A DNA stretch of 64,000 nucleotides, taken from NCBI RefSeq assembly GCF_024158035.1, contig NZ_JAMZEK010000003.1, forward strand, positions 62,001-126,000, read 5' to 3'. This stretch comes from Dyella lutea. GTDB lineage: Bacteria; Pseudomonadota; Gammaproteobacteria; Xanthomonadales; Rhodanobacteraceae. Within the stretch, counting starts at the first letter, position 1; each line of letters opens with the position of its first letter. Shown here in pieces: positions 36,194 to 44,695 of this stretch. The position numbers were made by a program, and so were the translations under genes. A model generated the notes under the pieces. That model did no database searches. It was not told the DNA's origin and saw only the letters and a list, made by a program, of their open reading frames with translations.

Positions 36194-36223
36194 GGCCGGT
36201 TCCGGTGGTGCGGGATCGACGGG

Positions 36224-36245
36224 TACGCGACCGCCTGGTCGCGTA
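36224..36245. promoter_or_regulatory. Perfect inverted repeat upstream of kmo
   Basis: TACGCGACC / GGTCGCGTA separated by GCCT, between the acetoacetyl-CoA reductase stop (36254) and the kmo TTG start (36193). There is no T-tract in either direction, so it is either an operator or a rho-assisted terminator hairpin. Confidence 0.4.
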
Positions 36246-36253
36246 TGCGTCGG

Positions 36254-37000
36254 TCAGAAGCTCATGAAGTATCCGCCGTTCACCGGCAGGTTGGCACCGG
36301 TGATGTAACCGGCGTCGTCGGCTGCCAGGAATGCCACGGCGCGTGCGATGTCGGCCGGCGAGCCGAGGCGGCCCACCGGAATTCCGGCAATGATCTGCTC
36401 GCGCACCGACGGCGCCACCGCGGCCACCATCGGTGTATCGCAGTAGCCGGGGGAGACAGTGTTCACCGTCACCCCCTTGCGCGCGGTCTCGCGGGCAAGC
36501 GCCATGGTGAAGCCATGCACGCCGGCCTTGGCGGCGGAGTAGTTGGTCTGGCCGAATTGCCCGGTCTGGCCGTTGACCGAGCTGAGGTTGACGATGCGAC
36601 CGAAGCCGCGCTCGCACATGCCCTCGACGACCTGGCGGCAGGTATTGAAGACGCCGTCGAGGTTCACCCGCATCAGCTGGTGCCATTGCTCCGGCGTCAT
36701 CTTGCGCAGACTGGTGTCGCGGGTGATGCCGGCGGCATTGACCAGGACATCGACGGGGCCGTGCTCCGCTTCGATGCCTTCGATCAGTGCGCGGCAGTTG
36801 TCGAAATCGCTGACGTCGGCGGGCGTGAAGTCGATCGCGCCATCGAAGCTGGCTACCTCTCCGCGGAAGGCTTCGATGCGCTCCTGCCGAGTCGGGAGGT
36901 CGATGGCGATGACCTGACGTCCGTCACGGGCGAGGTGGCGGCAGATCTCGGTGCCGAGGCCACCGATGCCGCCGGTGACGACGGCCAGTCGCTTGTTCAT
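36254..37000 (-). CDS. phaB: Acetoacetyl-CoA reductase
   Basis: 248 aa SDR. NADP site VTGGIGGLGTEICRHLA, LVNAAGITRD, LSSVNGQTGQFGQTNYSAAK (catalytic Ser, Tyr, Lys) and TVSPGYCDTPMV match PhaB/PhbB, which reduces acetoacetyl-CoA to (R)-3-hydroxybutyryl-CoA for polyhydroxybutyrate. The gene follows phaR by 100 bases, supporting the PHA assignment; the synthase is not in this window. Confidence 0.92.
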   Translation of the reverse strand: MNKRLAVVTGGIGGLGTEICRHLARDGRQVIAIDLPTRQERIEAFRGEVASFDGAIDFTPADVSDFDNCRALIEGIEAEHGPVDVLVNAAGITRDTSLRKMTPEQWHQLMRVNLDGVFNTCRQVVEGMCERGFGRIVNLSSVNGQTGQFGQTNYSAAKAGVHGFTMALARETARKGVTVNTVSPGYCDTPMVAAVAPSVREQIIAGIPVGRLGSPADIARAVAFLAADDAGYITGANLPVNGGYFMSF

Positions 37001-37066
37001 GCGTGCTACTCATATTGCCGCACGGCAACACGTGCTGTGCTGCAGCGGCCAAAGGCTGAAAGCGAA

Positions 37067-37089
37067 CGGGGCAGCTTGAGGCTGCCCCG
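37067..37089 (-). terminator. Hairpin between phaR and phaB
   Basis: Perfect 9-base stem CGGGGCAGC / GCTGCCCCG with a TTGAG loop, just after the phaR stop. The leftward flank TTCGCTTTC is only weakly T-rich, so termination may be partial. Confidence 0.45.
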
Positions 37090-37100
37090 GGCGGGATGGG

Positions 37101-37610
37101 TCAGGACTTCTTGCCGCCGCGGCCTGTGCCGCTGGTGCCAGCGGGGCTGGCGGCGGGGCGCGACTGGGAGGCGGCGTCGAGGAAGCCTCGCTGCATGGAC
37201 TTCCAAGCGTCCATGTTGCGCTCGGTCAGCTCGTTGAGCATCGACCAGGGCGTCTGGCCCATCAGGTTGTTGAGCTGGTTGCGGAATTGCTGCTGCTGGT
37301 CCAGGAAGACCTGCAGGCTGCGCTCCAGATAAGGGCCCATGAAGCCCTGCAGCGAATCTCCGTAGAACCGGATGATCTGGCTCAGCAGCTGCGGAGAAAG
37401 CATGGGCTGCCCCTTCTCCTCGTGCTCGGAGATGATCTGCAGCAGCACCGAACGGGTGAGGTCTTCACCCGACTTGGCGTCGCGCACTTCAAAGGTTTCG
37501 CCGTCCAGCACCAGCTGACGGATCTCTTCCAGCGTGATGTAGCTGGAGATCTCCGTGTCGTAGAGCCGACGGTTCGGATACTTCTTGATGATGCGGATTG
37601 TTTGTGCCAT
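37101..37610 (-). CDS. phaR: Polyhydroxyalkanoate synthesis regulator PhaR
   Basis: 169 aa. The N-terminal PHB-accumulation regulatory domain IRIIKKYPNRRLYDTEISSY is unmistakable; LVLDGETFEVRDAKSGEDLT and the helix SPQLLSQIIRFYGDSLQGFM follow. The C-terminus is Gly/Lys-rich. PhaR binds PHB granules and represses phasin and PHA genes. Start chosen at MAQTIRIIKKYP, the conserved beginning. Confidence 0.96.
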   Translation of the reverse strand: MAQTIRIIKKYPNRRLYDTEISSYITLEEIRQLVLDGETFEVRDAKSGEDLTRSVLLQIISEHEEKGQPMLSPQLLSQIIRFYGDSLQGFMGPYLERSLQVFLDQQQQFRNQLNNLMGQTPWSMLNELTERNMDAWKSMQRGFLDAASQSRPAASPAGTSGTGRGGKKS

Positions 37611-37699
37611 GCGGCGAACGCTAACAGAAGGTATTGCGCCGCACCAGTCACCTTGCTGCACTTCGGAGTGGAGCAGAAATCTGCTAATGGGCTGGCCGA

Positions 37700-39253
37700 T
37701 CAATGGCCTACGGCACCGCCAGCGCTCCCGAATGGCGGCCTGGCCAGCCACAGCACCGGGATCAGCAGCACGAACAACACCGCGCAGGCGAGGAACACGT
37801 CATTCACCGCCAGGGTCAGCGCCTCGCGCGTGAGGATCCGGTCCACCAGTCCGAGCCCCTCGTTGTGTGCGAAACCGGCATGGGAAAGCTGCCCCAGGAA
37901 ATGCGTTGCAGCCGGATGGTCAGGCGTGATCGATTCGGTCAGCGTGGCGTGATGGAACTCCCCGCGATGCTGCCAAAGCGTCACGCTGACCGCGGTCGAC
38001 ACGCTCGAGCCCAGCGTGCGGCAGAAATTGGCCAGCCCGGAGGCACTGGCGATCTCGGAGGCGGGCAGCCCGGACAGGTAGACCTGGTTCAGCGGGATGA
38101 AGAAGCAGGGGATGGCGATGCCCATCACGAACCGGGGTAGCACCAGTTCGGAGAACGACGCCCCGCTGTCGAAGGTGGAAAACCAGTACGAGGTGGTGGC
38201 GAACATCACGAAGGCGAAGGTCACCACGGCACGCAAATCCAGCCGATGCAGGTTGCGCCCGAGGATCGGGGCGACCAGGAACGCCAGGATGCCGACCGGC
38301 GCGGTGGCCAGCCCGGCCCAGGTGGCGGTATAGCCCAGCGTGGTCTGCAGCCATAGCGGGAAGACCACGTTGATGCCGAAGAAGGCCATCATGCCGAGCG
38401 ACAGCCCGGTGACTCCGACCGTGAAATTGCGCTGGCGGAACAGCGACAGGTCCACCACCGGGTGTTTGGCATGCAGTTCCCAGACGACCAGGAAGGTCAG
38501 GCACACCAGCGCGATGATGCCGAGCGTGGTGATCATCGGCGAGGAGAACCAGTCGTGGTCGTTGCCGTTGTCGAGCATGAACTGCAACGCTCCGACGCCG
38601 ACCACCAGCAACACAAGGCCGATCACATCGATCGGCATGCTGAAGGTCTTCGTCTCCCGCCTGTGCAGCAGCGCCCAGGTGATTATCGCGGCCGCCAGAC
38701 CCACCGGCAGGTTGATGTAGAAGATCCACGGCCAGGAGAAGTTGTCGGTGAGGTATCCGCCGAGGATCGGTCCGAAGATGGGCGCCACCACCACAGTCAT
38801 GGCCCACAGCGCCAGCGCGATGCCCTGCCGTTCCTTCGGATAGCTCGACAACAGCAGTGTCATCGACAACGCCACCATCGGGCCGGAGCCTGCACCCTGC
38901 ATCAGGCGGGCGATCACCAGCATCGGCATGGAAGTCGCCAAACCGCACATCATCGAGAAAACGACGAACAGCAGCACCGAGGCGACGAAGGTGCGTACTT
39001 CGCCGAAGCGTTTTGCGAGCCATCCGGTCAGCGGCTGCATAATCGCGCTGGCCAGGGCGTACGAGCTGATCGTCCAGGTGCCTTCGCTGGGGCTCACGCC
39101 GAGACTGCCCGCGATGTGCGGTACCGCGACGTTCACGATGGTCATGTCCAGCACCTCCATGAAGGTGCTCAACGCGACGGCGGCGGTGAGAAGTACCAGT
39201 GCGCCGCCGTGCAGTGGCTTTAGCGGCGCGGCGGCGTCGGACGTAGCGGCCAT
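37700..39253 (-). CDS. emrB: EmrB-type MFS multidrug exporter (DHA2, 14 TM)
   Basis: 517 aa with about 14 helices. DHA2 motifs: EVLDMTIVNVAVPHIAGSLG (motif D1), the loop motif GWLAKRFGEVRTF, motif C-like VVVAPIFGPILGGYL, and NLPVGLAAAIITW. It is the inner-membrane pump of an EmrAB-OMF tripartite system exporting hydrophobic compounds. Start at MAATSDAAAP, 8 bases after the emrA stop. Confidence 0.93.
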   Translation of the reverse strand: MAATSDAAAPLKPLHGGALVLLTAAVALSTFMEVLDMTIVNVAVPHIAGSLGVSPSEGTWTISSYALASAIMQPLTGWLAKRFGEVRTFVASVLLFVVFSMMCGLATSMPMLVIARLMQGAGSGPMVALSMTLLLSSYPKERQGIALALWAMTVVVAPIFGPILGGYLTDNFSWPWIFYINLPVGLAAAIITWALLHRRETKTFSMPIDVIGLVLLVVGVGALQFMLDNGNDHDWFSSPMITTLGIIALVCLTFLVVWELHAKHPVVDLSLFRQRNFTVGVTGLSLGMMAFFGINVVFPLWLQTTLGYTATWAGLATAPVGILAFLVAPILGRNLHRLDLRAVVTFAFVMFATTSYWFSTFDSGASFSELVLPRFVMGIAIPCFFIPLNQVYLSGLPASEIASASGLANFCRTLGSSVSTAVSVTLWQHRGEFHHATLTESITPDHPAATHFLGQLSHAGFAHNEGLGLVDRILTREALTLAVNDVFLACAVLFVLLIPVLWLARPPFGSAGGAVGH

Positions 39254-39261
39254 GGCTCGAC

Positions 39262-40467
39262 TCAGCGGTGGACGGGGAGATTGGCCTGGATGATGCGGTC
39301 GGCCTCGGCATCGGCCTGCGCCCCCATCCGGTCGTACACATCGGTGCTTGCCACCGGTTGGGATACCGGCGCCTGGGCCAGCACCTTGCCGTGATCGTCG
39401 CTGATGTCCACGGTCACATCGGTGGAAAGACCAATGCGCAGCGGATGCTTGTCGAGTTCGGCGTTGTCCAGGCTGATCCGTACCGGTACGCGCTGCACGA
39501 CCTTGATCCAGTTGCCGGTCGCGTTCTGGGCAGGCAGCAGCGAGAACACGCTGCCGGTGCCCGCGCCGATGCCCTCGACCTTGCCGTGGTATTCGACGCT
39601 GCCGCCGTAGATGTCCGCTTCGATCTTCACCGGCTGGCCGATGCGGATATGCCGCAGCTGGCCCTCCTTGAAGTTGGCGTCGATCCATAGGTTGTGCAGC
39701 GGCACGACGGTCATCAGCTGCTGGCCGGGCTGCACGCTGTTGCCCAACTGGACGCTGCGCTGAGCCACGTAGCCGGACACAGGCGCATAGATCGCGTTGC
39801 GCTGCCGGGCGATCCAGGCGGCACGGAAATTGGCTCGCGCCTGCATGACCGCGGGGTTGTGCGCCACGTCCGTACCCTCGACGGCGGCGCGGGCGGCGGC
39901 GGCCTGGGCGTGGGCGGCATCGAGCGCGGCCTGCGCCTGTGCCACGCCGTCGCGCAGATGCTGGATGATTTCGGGGGACTCGGCCCTGGCCGCGATCAGC
40001 GGCAGGCGGCGTTTGAGGTCGGCCCGGGCCTTTTCCAGCTCAAGCTTTCTCGCCGCCACCTGGGCATCCGCACCGCTGACGCTCTCCGTCTGCTGGCGTA
40101 CCCCCCGGACAGCCTGTGCCAGCGCGGCGCGGGCCTGCTGCAGGCGGACGTCGGCGTCGGTGCTGTCCAGTTTCACCAATACCTGCCCGGCGTCGACCTT
40201 CTGCGTATCGTCGGCCATGATCGCTACCACGGTACCGGGCACCTGGGCGGAGATCGCCACCTGGTTGCCGCCGACGTAGGCGTTGTCGGTTTTCTCACGC
40301 CTGGACAGCACCAGCAGCCACAGCAGGAACCAGCCAAGCGCGGCCAGGATGAACACCGCTGCGACGATGGCGAGCGCCCGCCTGCGCTTGGCCGGGTCCT
40401 TTGCGGCCATGCCGCTTTCGTTGGCTTCTCTGGGAGTGTCGGCCGTTTGGGAGTCGTTGGCGCTCAT
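39262..40467 (-). CDS. emrA: EmrA-type HlyD-family membrane fusion protein
   Basis: 401 aa. An N-terminal membrane helix (about residues 30-54) is followed by DNAYVGGNQVAISAQVPGTV (lipoyl half-motif), a long coiled-coil hairpin (about 105-200), the second lipoyl half IYAPVSGYVAQRSVQLGNSV, and a beta-barrel domain. It bridges EmrB and the outer-membrane factor. It overlaps the OMF gene stop (ATGA). Confidence 0.94.
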   Translation of the reverse strand: MSANDSQTADTPREANESGMAAKDPAKRRRALAIVAAVFILAALGWFLLWLLVLSRREKTDNAYVGGNQVAISAQVPGTVVAIMADDTQKVDAGQVLVKLDSTDADVRLQQARAALAQAVRGVRQQTESVSGADAQVAARKLELEKARADLKRRLPLIAARAESPEIIQHLRDGVAQAQAALDAAHAQAAAARAAVEGTDVAHNPAVMQARANFRAAWIARQRNAIYAPVSGYVAQRSVQLGNSVQPGQQLMTVVPLHNLWIDANFKEGQLRHIRIGQPVKIEADIYGGSVEYHGKVEGIGAGTGSVFSLLPAQNATGNWIKVVQRVPVRISLDNAELDKHPLRIGLSTDVTVDISDDHGKVLAQAPVSQPVASTDVYDRMGAQADAEADRIIQANLPVHR

Positions 40468-41945
40468 CGTGAGTGGGCTCCGGAAGAGGCGTTGGCAGAA
40501 TTCGTGGAGGTGGTCGAAGCAGGCGCTTCGGGCATGCGATAGCCGCCACCCAGGGTTTTGATCAGGGCGAGGTCGGTGCTAACGGCCTGGGCCTGCAACT
40601 GGGCTGCTGCGTCCTGTTGCTGCAGCAGTTGGGCCTCCGCCGCCAGCGACTCGCGGGCATCGCGTACGCCCTGGTGCGCGCGGGCTTCCGCGGCGCGGAG
40701 GATCTGCCGGTCGGCCGCGATCTGCGCTTGCTGCTGCTCGCGGCGGTCGGCCAGCATCTCGGCAGTGAGCGCCTGGGTCGACACGTCGCGGGCGGCCTGC
40801 AGCACTACGCTGCGGTATTGCGCGATGGCGCCATCCAGTTGCGCCTTGCTCAGCCCGTAATTTGCCTGCAGCAGGCCGCTGTTGAAGAGCGGCAGATGCA
40901 GGGCCGGGGTCACGGCGAAGGTGCGACTGCTGGCAGAGAAGAGCTTGCCGAGATCGATGCTGGACAGCCCGGCCAGGGCGGCTAGGCTCAGGTCGGGCAG
41001 GAACTGGGCTCGCGCGACGTCGGTCTGGCGCAACGCGGCCTCGACCTGCCAGCGGCTGGCCGCGATATCCGGACGGCGCGCGATGAGGTCCAGGCCGGCA
41101 TTCGCTGGCAGGCCGCGCGACACATTCGGCAGAGGTCTCGGCTGCAGCTTGGGCAGGTCGGCCGGGGCGACACCGACCAGCGAGGCCAGGGCGGCGAGTC
41201 GGATCTGTCCAGAACGATCGATGGCGATCTTCATCTCCCGCGCCGCGGCGAGCTGGGCCTGCGCGCGCGAGGCTTCGTCCGGCAGGTCGACGCCCTGGCC
41301 GACGCGCAGTTGGGCGATCCTGGTCAGGTGCTCCTGGACCGCCAACTGCCGCCGTGCGAGTGCGAGTCGGGTCTGATCGGCCTGCCAGCCGAAATAGGTA
41401 TCGGCCACCGCGTACTGCAAGGCGAGTGCGGCGGCGCTGCGCTGCGCCTGGGCGGCGTGCGCCTGGTCGACCGCGGATTCGACCGCGGCCCGGGTCTTGC
41501 CCCACCAATCGAAGTCGTATTGCAGTTGAACCCCAAGATCGGCCTGGTTGTACCAGGTGAATCCCAGGAAGCGAGCCGGGATGAGCCCATGCTCGCTCAG
41601 TCTTTGCCGGGTGATCTGGGCGTTGCCGTTGATGCTCAGTCCGGCCTGCGCCGCAGCCGCCCGTATCGACTGTTCAGCGCTGCCCACGCGGCTCTGAGCG
41701 ATCGCAAGGTCGGGGGCCTGGTCCATGGCCATCGCAATAAGCCTGTTCAACTGGTCGTCGTGGTAGGTCTTCCACCACTCGGCCGCAGGCCAACCCGCGC
41801 GGGCGGGGACGTCCAGGCCTGCCAGCGGAACGTTGTCGCCGAGCTTGGGCGGGTCGAGGCGACGGGGGGGCAACGCGCATGCCGCCAGTGCGAGCGCTAG
41901 TGCCGACACGGCCAGCGGGCGCATGGCGCGGTAGACGTGTTTCAT
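40464..41945 (-). CDS. NodT/OprM-type outer-membrane efflux lipoprotein
   Basis: 493 aa. A lipoprotein signal ends in the lipobox LAACA (Cys about residue 23). Two OEP repeats follow with typical motifs WWKTYHDDQLNRLIAMAMDQ, YDFDWWGKTRAAVESAVDQA and LIARRPDIAASRWQVEAA. It is the outer-membrane channel of the Emr system, transcribed first after the MarR gene. The Ser/Thr-rich C-terminus is short and disordered. Confidence 0.94.
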   Translation of the reverse strand: MKHVYRAMRPLAVSALALALAACALPPRRLDPPKLGDNVPLAGLDVPARAGWPAAEWWKTYHDDQLNRLIAMAMDQAPDLAIAQSRVGSAEQSIRAAAAQAGLSINGNAQITRQRLSEHGLIPARFLGFTWYNQADLGVQLQYDFDWWGKTRAAVESAVDQAHAAQAQRSAAALALQYAVADTYFGWQADQTRLALARRQLAVQEHLTRIAQLRVGQGVDLPDEASRAQAQLAAAREMKIAIDRSGQIRLAALASLVGVAPADLPKLQPRPLPNVSRGLPANAGLDLIARRPDIAASRWQVEAALRQTDVARAQFLPDLSLAALAGLSSIDLGKLFSASSRTFAVTPALHLPLFNSGLLQANYGLSKAQLDGAIAQYRSVVLQAARDVSTQALTAEMLADRREQQQAQIAADRQILRAAEARAHQGVRDARESLAAEAQLLQQQDAAAQLQAQAVSTDLALIKTLGGGYRMPEAPASTTSTNSANASSGAHSR

Positions 41946-41971
41946 CTGGGCATCCTTATCGGGCAGGGCCT

Positions 41972-42496
41972 TCAACGGTCCATCTCCTCGTCCAGCCGGT
42001 CGAGGTTGTCCGCCAGCTTGCGCAGCAGCCTTCCGAGCTGGCGGCGGTCGTTCTCGCCGAAGCCCTCGAACATCGCGCTGAGGCGGGGAAACAGGGTTGG
42101 CAGCATCTTCTGGACAAAGCGACGCCCGCTGGGCGTGATGCCAATGCGCACGCGTCGACGATCCTGTTCGCTTGCCGCACGCACGACCAGGCCGCGTCCG
42201 ACCAGCGCATTGCCGATGCGGGTCATGTTGGTCGCGCCCTGGGATGTGTAGTCGCAAAGCTCTCCCGGCGTCGAGCTCCCGTCGGGACTGCTGTACAGGA
42301 TCATCAGCGTGAGGAATTCGCTGTGGTTGAGCCGGTACGGTTTGAGCGTGTGCTCCAGTTCTTCCTGCATGCGGCTGCCCACCATCAACATGAGCCGGCT
42401 GAGCTTGGCCTTGTCGGCCGGAAGTCCGGGCAGGGCTTCGCTAAGGCGATCGACGCCCTCGTCCATCATGCATACACAGTTGCCGAGGCTCGCCAT
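41972..42496 (-). CDS. MarR-family transcriptional regulator
   Basis: 174 aa. Winged helix with LNHSEFLTLMILYSSPDGSS, the recognition region DYTSQGATNMTRIGNALVGR and wing RAASEQDRRRVRIGITPSG (DxRxxxxxLT-like). It is the first gene of the efflux operon and likely represses it until a substrate binds. The start is the ATG at 42496, which overlaps a repeated ATTTCACTG element; an internal ATG at 42469 is possible. Confidence 0.93.
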   Translation of the reverse strand: MASLGNCVCMMDEGVDRLSEALPGLPADKAKLSRLMLMVGSRMQEELEHTLKPYRLNHSEFLTLMILYSSPDGSSTPGELCDYTSQGATNMTRIGNALVGRGLVVRAASEQDRRRVRIGITPSGRRFVQKMLPTLFPRLSAMFEGFGENDRRQLGRLLRKLADNLDRLDEEMDR

Positions 42497-42525
42497 TTCA
42501 CTGGCTCATATTTCACTGATGAATT
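42495..42525. promoter_or_regulatory. Candidate MarR operator of the efflux operon
   Basis: ATTTCACTG occurs twice as a direct repeat (42495-42503 and 42510-42518). The second copy extends into the imperfect palindrome ATTTCACTGATGAATT, a TTCA-N4-TGAA core. It lies on the start codon and the AT-rich promoter of the MarR gene, as expected for autorepression. Confidence 0.5.
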
Positions 42526-42579
42526 AAAAAGGTAGCAGCCATCCGTATCTGCCGGCAAGCATCCGCCAGCGCGCGGGTC

Positions 42580-43359
42580 TCAGCGGGCGGGGATGTCGAG
42601 GTCGAAGAGCCGCCGGGCGTTTTCGGTGGTGGCTGCGGCGAGCTGTTCGACGTGCTCACCCCGGAGGGAGGCAAGTTCCGCGAGGGTTTCGGTAATCGAC
42701 GACGGCTCGTTGCGCTGTCCGCGGTGCACGATGCCGGGCTGGTCTGGCGCGTCGCTTTCCAGCAGCAACTGCTCCACGGGGAGTTCGGCGACGACACGCC
42801 TGAGCCGCTGCGCCCTGGGATATGTCACAGGCCCACCGATGCCGACCAGAAAACCCAACTTGAATAGCTGCCCGGCCTGTTCGACGCTTCCGGAAAAGCT
42901 GTGAACGACACCCCTTGTCCCCGGATGGCGACGGATTGCGGCGATCACGGCATCGACGGCTCGGCGGGCGTGGACGATTACGGGTAGGCGGTGATTCGCC
43001 GCGACCGACAGTTGCCTGCCGAACAGGACTTGCTGCCGGTCCCGGTCGAGGCCTTCGACGAAGTAGTCCAGGCCGATTTCACCAACCGCTACCGCCCGGT
43101 GCGTATCGAGCCACTGGTCGAGCAGGTCGCAATCGGTGAGGCGGTGCCGCGGCAGGAACATCGGATGCATGCCGTATGCGGGAAAGACGTCTCCGTGCCT
43201 CGCCGCGAGGTCTGCGAGGGCCGGCCAATCAAGCGCGGCAATGGCCGGCACGATCATCGCCCCGAGGCCGGCATCTCGCGCGCGCTCCAGCACCCGATTG
43301 CGATCCACGTCGAATCGGGCGTCATCGAGGTGTACGTGGCTGTCGACGAGAGGTGTCAT
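42580..43359 (-). CDS. TatD-family metal-dependent hydrolase
   Basis: 259 aa TIM-barrel hydrolase. Metal motifs DSHVHLDD (HxH), a glutamate in VGEIGLDYF, H in VIVHARRA, VVHSFSG, and the Asp in LLLESDAPDQP. It belongs to the TatD/YjjV DNase group; several paralogues usually exist, so I give no symbol. Start at MTPLVDSHVHLD. It ends 83 bases upstream of the MarR start. Confidence 0.92.
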   Translation of the reverse strand: MTPLVDSHVHLDDARFDVDRNRVLERARDAGLGAMIVPAIAALDWPALADLAARHGDVFPAYGMHPMFLPRHRLTDCDLLDQWLDTHRAVAVGEIGLDYFVEGLDRDRQQVLFGRQLSVAANHRLPVIVHARRAVDAVIAAIRRHPGTRGVVHSFSGSVEQAGQLFKLGFLVGIGGPVTYPRAQRLRRVVAELPVEQLLLESDAPDQPGIVHRGQRNEPSSITETLAELASLRGEHVEQLAAATTENARRLFDLDIPAR

Positions 43360-43539
43360 GATGGATGGCGGCCACTTCCGATGGGGTATGCGACTCCGTT
43401 CCGTGCCTTCGGTCACGTGAAGGAAAAATGATGGGGCGGAGCTAGGTCGTATTCAGTTGTGCAGGGTTTCAATGAACAGGCGAAACGCGAGGGGCGCAGA
43501 TCGCGTTTTCTCGCGGGGAATCCAAAAAGGAGAGATCTG

Positions 43540-44109
43540 ATGAAACGGTTGATGGTCAACGTGCTTCACGTGTGTGTGGCGACTGCGCTGGCGGCCAGTG
43601 TATCGGCTTGCAATCGCGATGCGAGTGCGGATGCCGGTGTTGCGGCAGGCGCCGCAGCCAACGGTCCGAAGTACGCCAAGGTTGTGAGTGTCGATCCGGT
43701 TCGGAAGACCTCCAACACCCCGAAGGAGGTCTGCCACGACGAGGTGGTCAACACCACCACGCCACCGAAGGACCAGCACCAGATCGCAGGCACCGCGATC
43801 GGCGCCGTGGTCGGTGGCGTACTCGGTCACCAGGTGGGTGGCGGCAAGGGCAAGACGCTCGCGACGGTGGCCGGTGCGATCGGCGGTGGCTACGCGGGCA
43901 AGAAGATCGAAGAGAGCCGCCAGCACGCGAACACCACGTCCTCGGTCCAGCGTCGGTGCACCACGGTGAACGACAGCACCACCAAGATCGTCGGCTATGA
44001 CGTCCGTTACGAATACAACGGGGTCACGCGCACCGTGCGTATGGACCACGATCCCGGCGACCGCGTGCAGGTCCAGGAGGGCGTGACGGCGGTTTCCGAC
44101 GCGCGCTGA
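43540..44109 (+). CDS. Glycine-zipper 2TM-domain lipoprotein (first copy)
   Basis: 189 aa. Lipoprotein signal with cleavage before Cys in ALAASVSAC (about residue 24). The middle carries the glycine zipper GTAIGAVVGGVLGHQVGGGK then GAIGGGYAGKKIEE. A C-terminal beta domain follows (KIVGYDVRYEYNGVTRTVRM, DPGDRVQVQEG). This is the SlyB/17-kDa surface-antigen fold, an outer-membrane stress lipoprotein. AAGGAGA lies 7 bases before the ATG. A paralogue follows 29 bases downstream. Confidence 0.88.
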   Translation: MKRLMVNVLHVCVATALAASVSACNRDASADAGVAAGAAANGPKYAKVVSVDPVRKTSNTPKEVCHDEVVNTTTPPKDQHQIAGTAIGAVVGGVLGHQVGGGKGKTLATVAGAIGGGYAGKKIEESRQHANTTSSVQRRCTTVNDSTTKIVGYDVRYEYNGVTRTVRMDHDPGDRVQVQEGVTAVSDAR

Positions 44110-44138
44110 TTTTCCACCATCCAGTCGAGGAGGAGCCT

Positions 44139-44618
44139 ATGTCGCCTACTTCACGCAGGATCCCACTGCTGATCGCCGCAGCTCTGGCGAGTGTTGCACT
44201 CGCGGGTTGCGAGACAACGCCCTACAACAACGGCGGGTATAGCCGGCCCGCGCCGGTCTACGACAGCCGGCCCGCGCGATGCGACAACTGCGGCGTGGTC
44301 AAGGAGGTGCAGCAGGTTTATGTCGAGCGCAAGAGCAACGGAACGCTTGGCGCCGTGATCGGTGCCGTCGCCGGCGGTCTTCTCGGCAATACGGTGGGCA
44401 AGGGTGATGGCCGCAAGGCCGCTACCGTCGCCGGTGCGGTGGCAGGCGGCGTGGTCGGCAACAAGGTGGCCACGGCCAACGGTGCGACCGACGTGGCCTG
44501 GCGCGTGACCGTACGACTGGATGGCGGCCGTTACGTTACCGTGACCCAGCGCGAGGACCCCCAGGTGCGCGAGGGCGATTACGTCCAGGTGCAGGGCGAT
44601 CACGTCTATCCACGCTAG
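44139..44618 (+). CDS. Glycine-zipper 2TM-domain lipoprotein (second copy)
   Basis: 159 aa. Lipobox LAGC at about residues 21-24. Zipper GTLGAVIGAVAGGLLGNTVG and GAVAGGVVGNKV, then a C-terminal domain WRVTVRLDGGRYVTVTQRED ending GDYVQVQGDHVYPR. It is a shorter paralogue of the gene just upstream; the shared RV..QV..GD C-terminal pattern shows common ancestry. GAGGAGG lies before the ATG, and a strong terminator follows. Confidence 0.88.
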   Translation: MSPTSRRIPLLIAAALASVALAGCETTPYNNGGYSRPAPVYDSRPARCDNCGVVKEVQQVYVERKSNGTLGAVIGAVAGGLLGNTVGKGDGRKAATVAGAVAGGVVGNKVATANGATDVAWRVTVRLDGGRYVTVTQREDPQVREGDYVQVQGDHVYPR

Positions 44619-44647
44619 TCCACTTTGCTATTTGGACGTCCAAAAAG

Positions 44648-44680
44648 AAAAGCCCTCCGACAGGAGGGCTTTTCTTTTTT
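44648..44680. terminator. Bidirectional rho-independent terminator
   Basis: AAAAGCCCTCC / GGAGGGCTTTT hairpin (loop GACA) with TTTTTT on the right and an A-run on the left. It separates the rightward lipoprotein pair from the leftward cell-wall hydrolase gene. Confidence 0.9.
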
Positions 44681-44695
44681 CGCGATACAGGCTCG

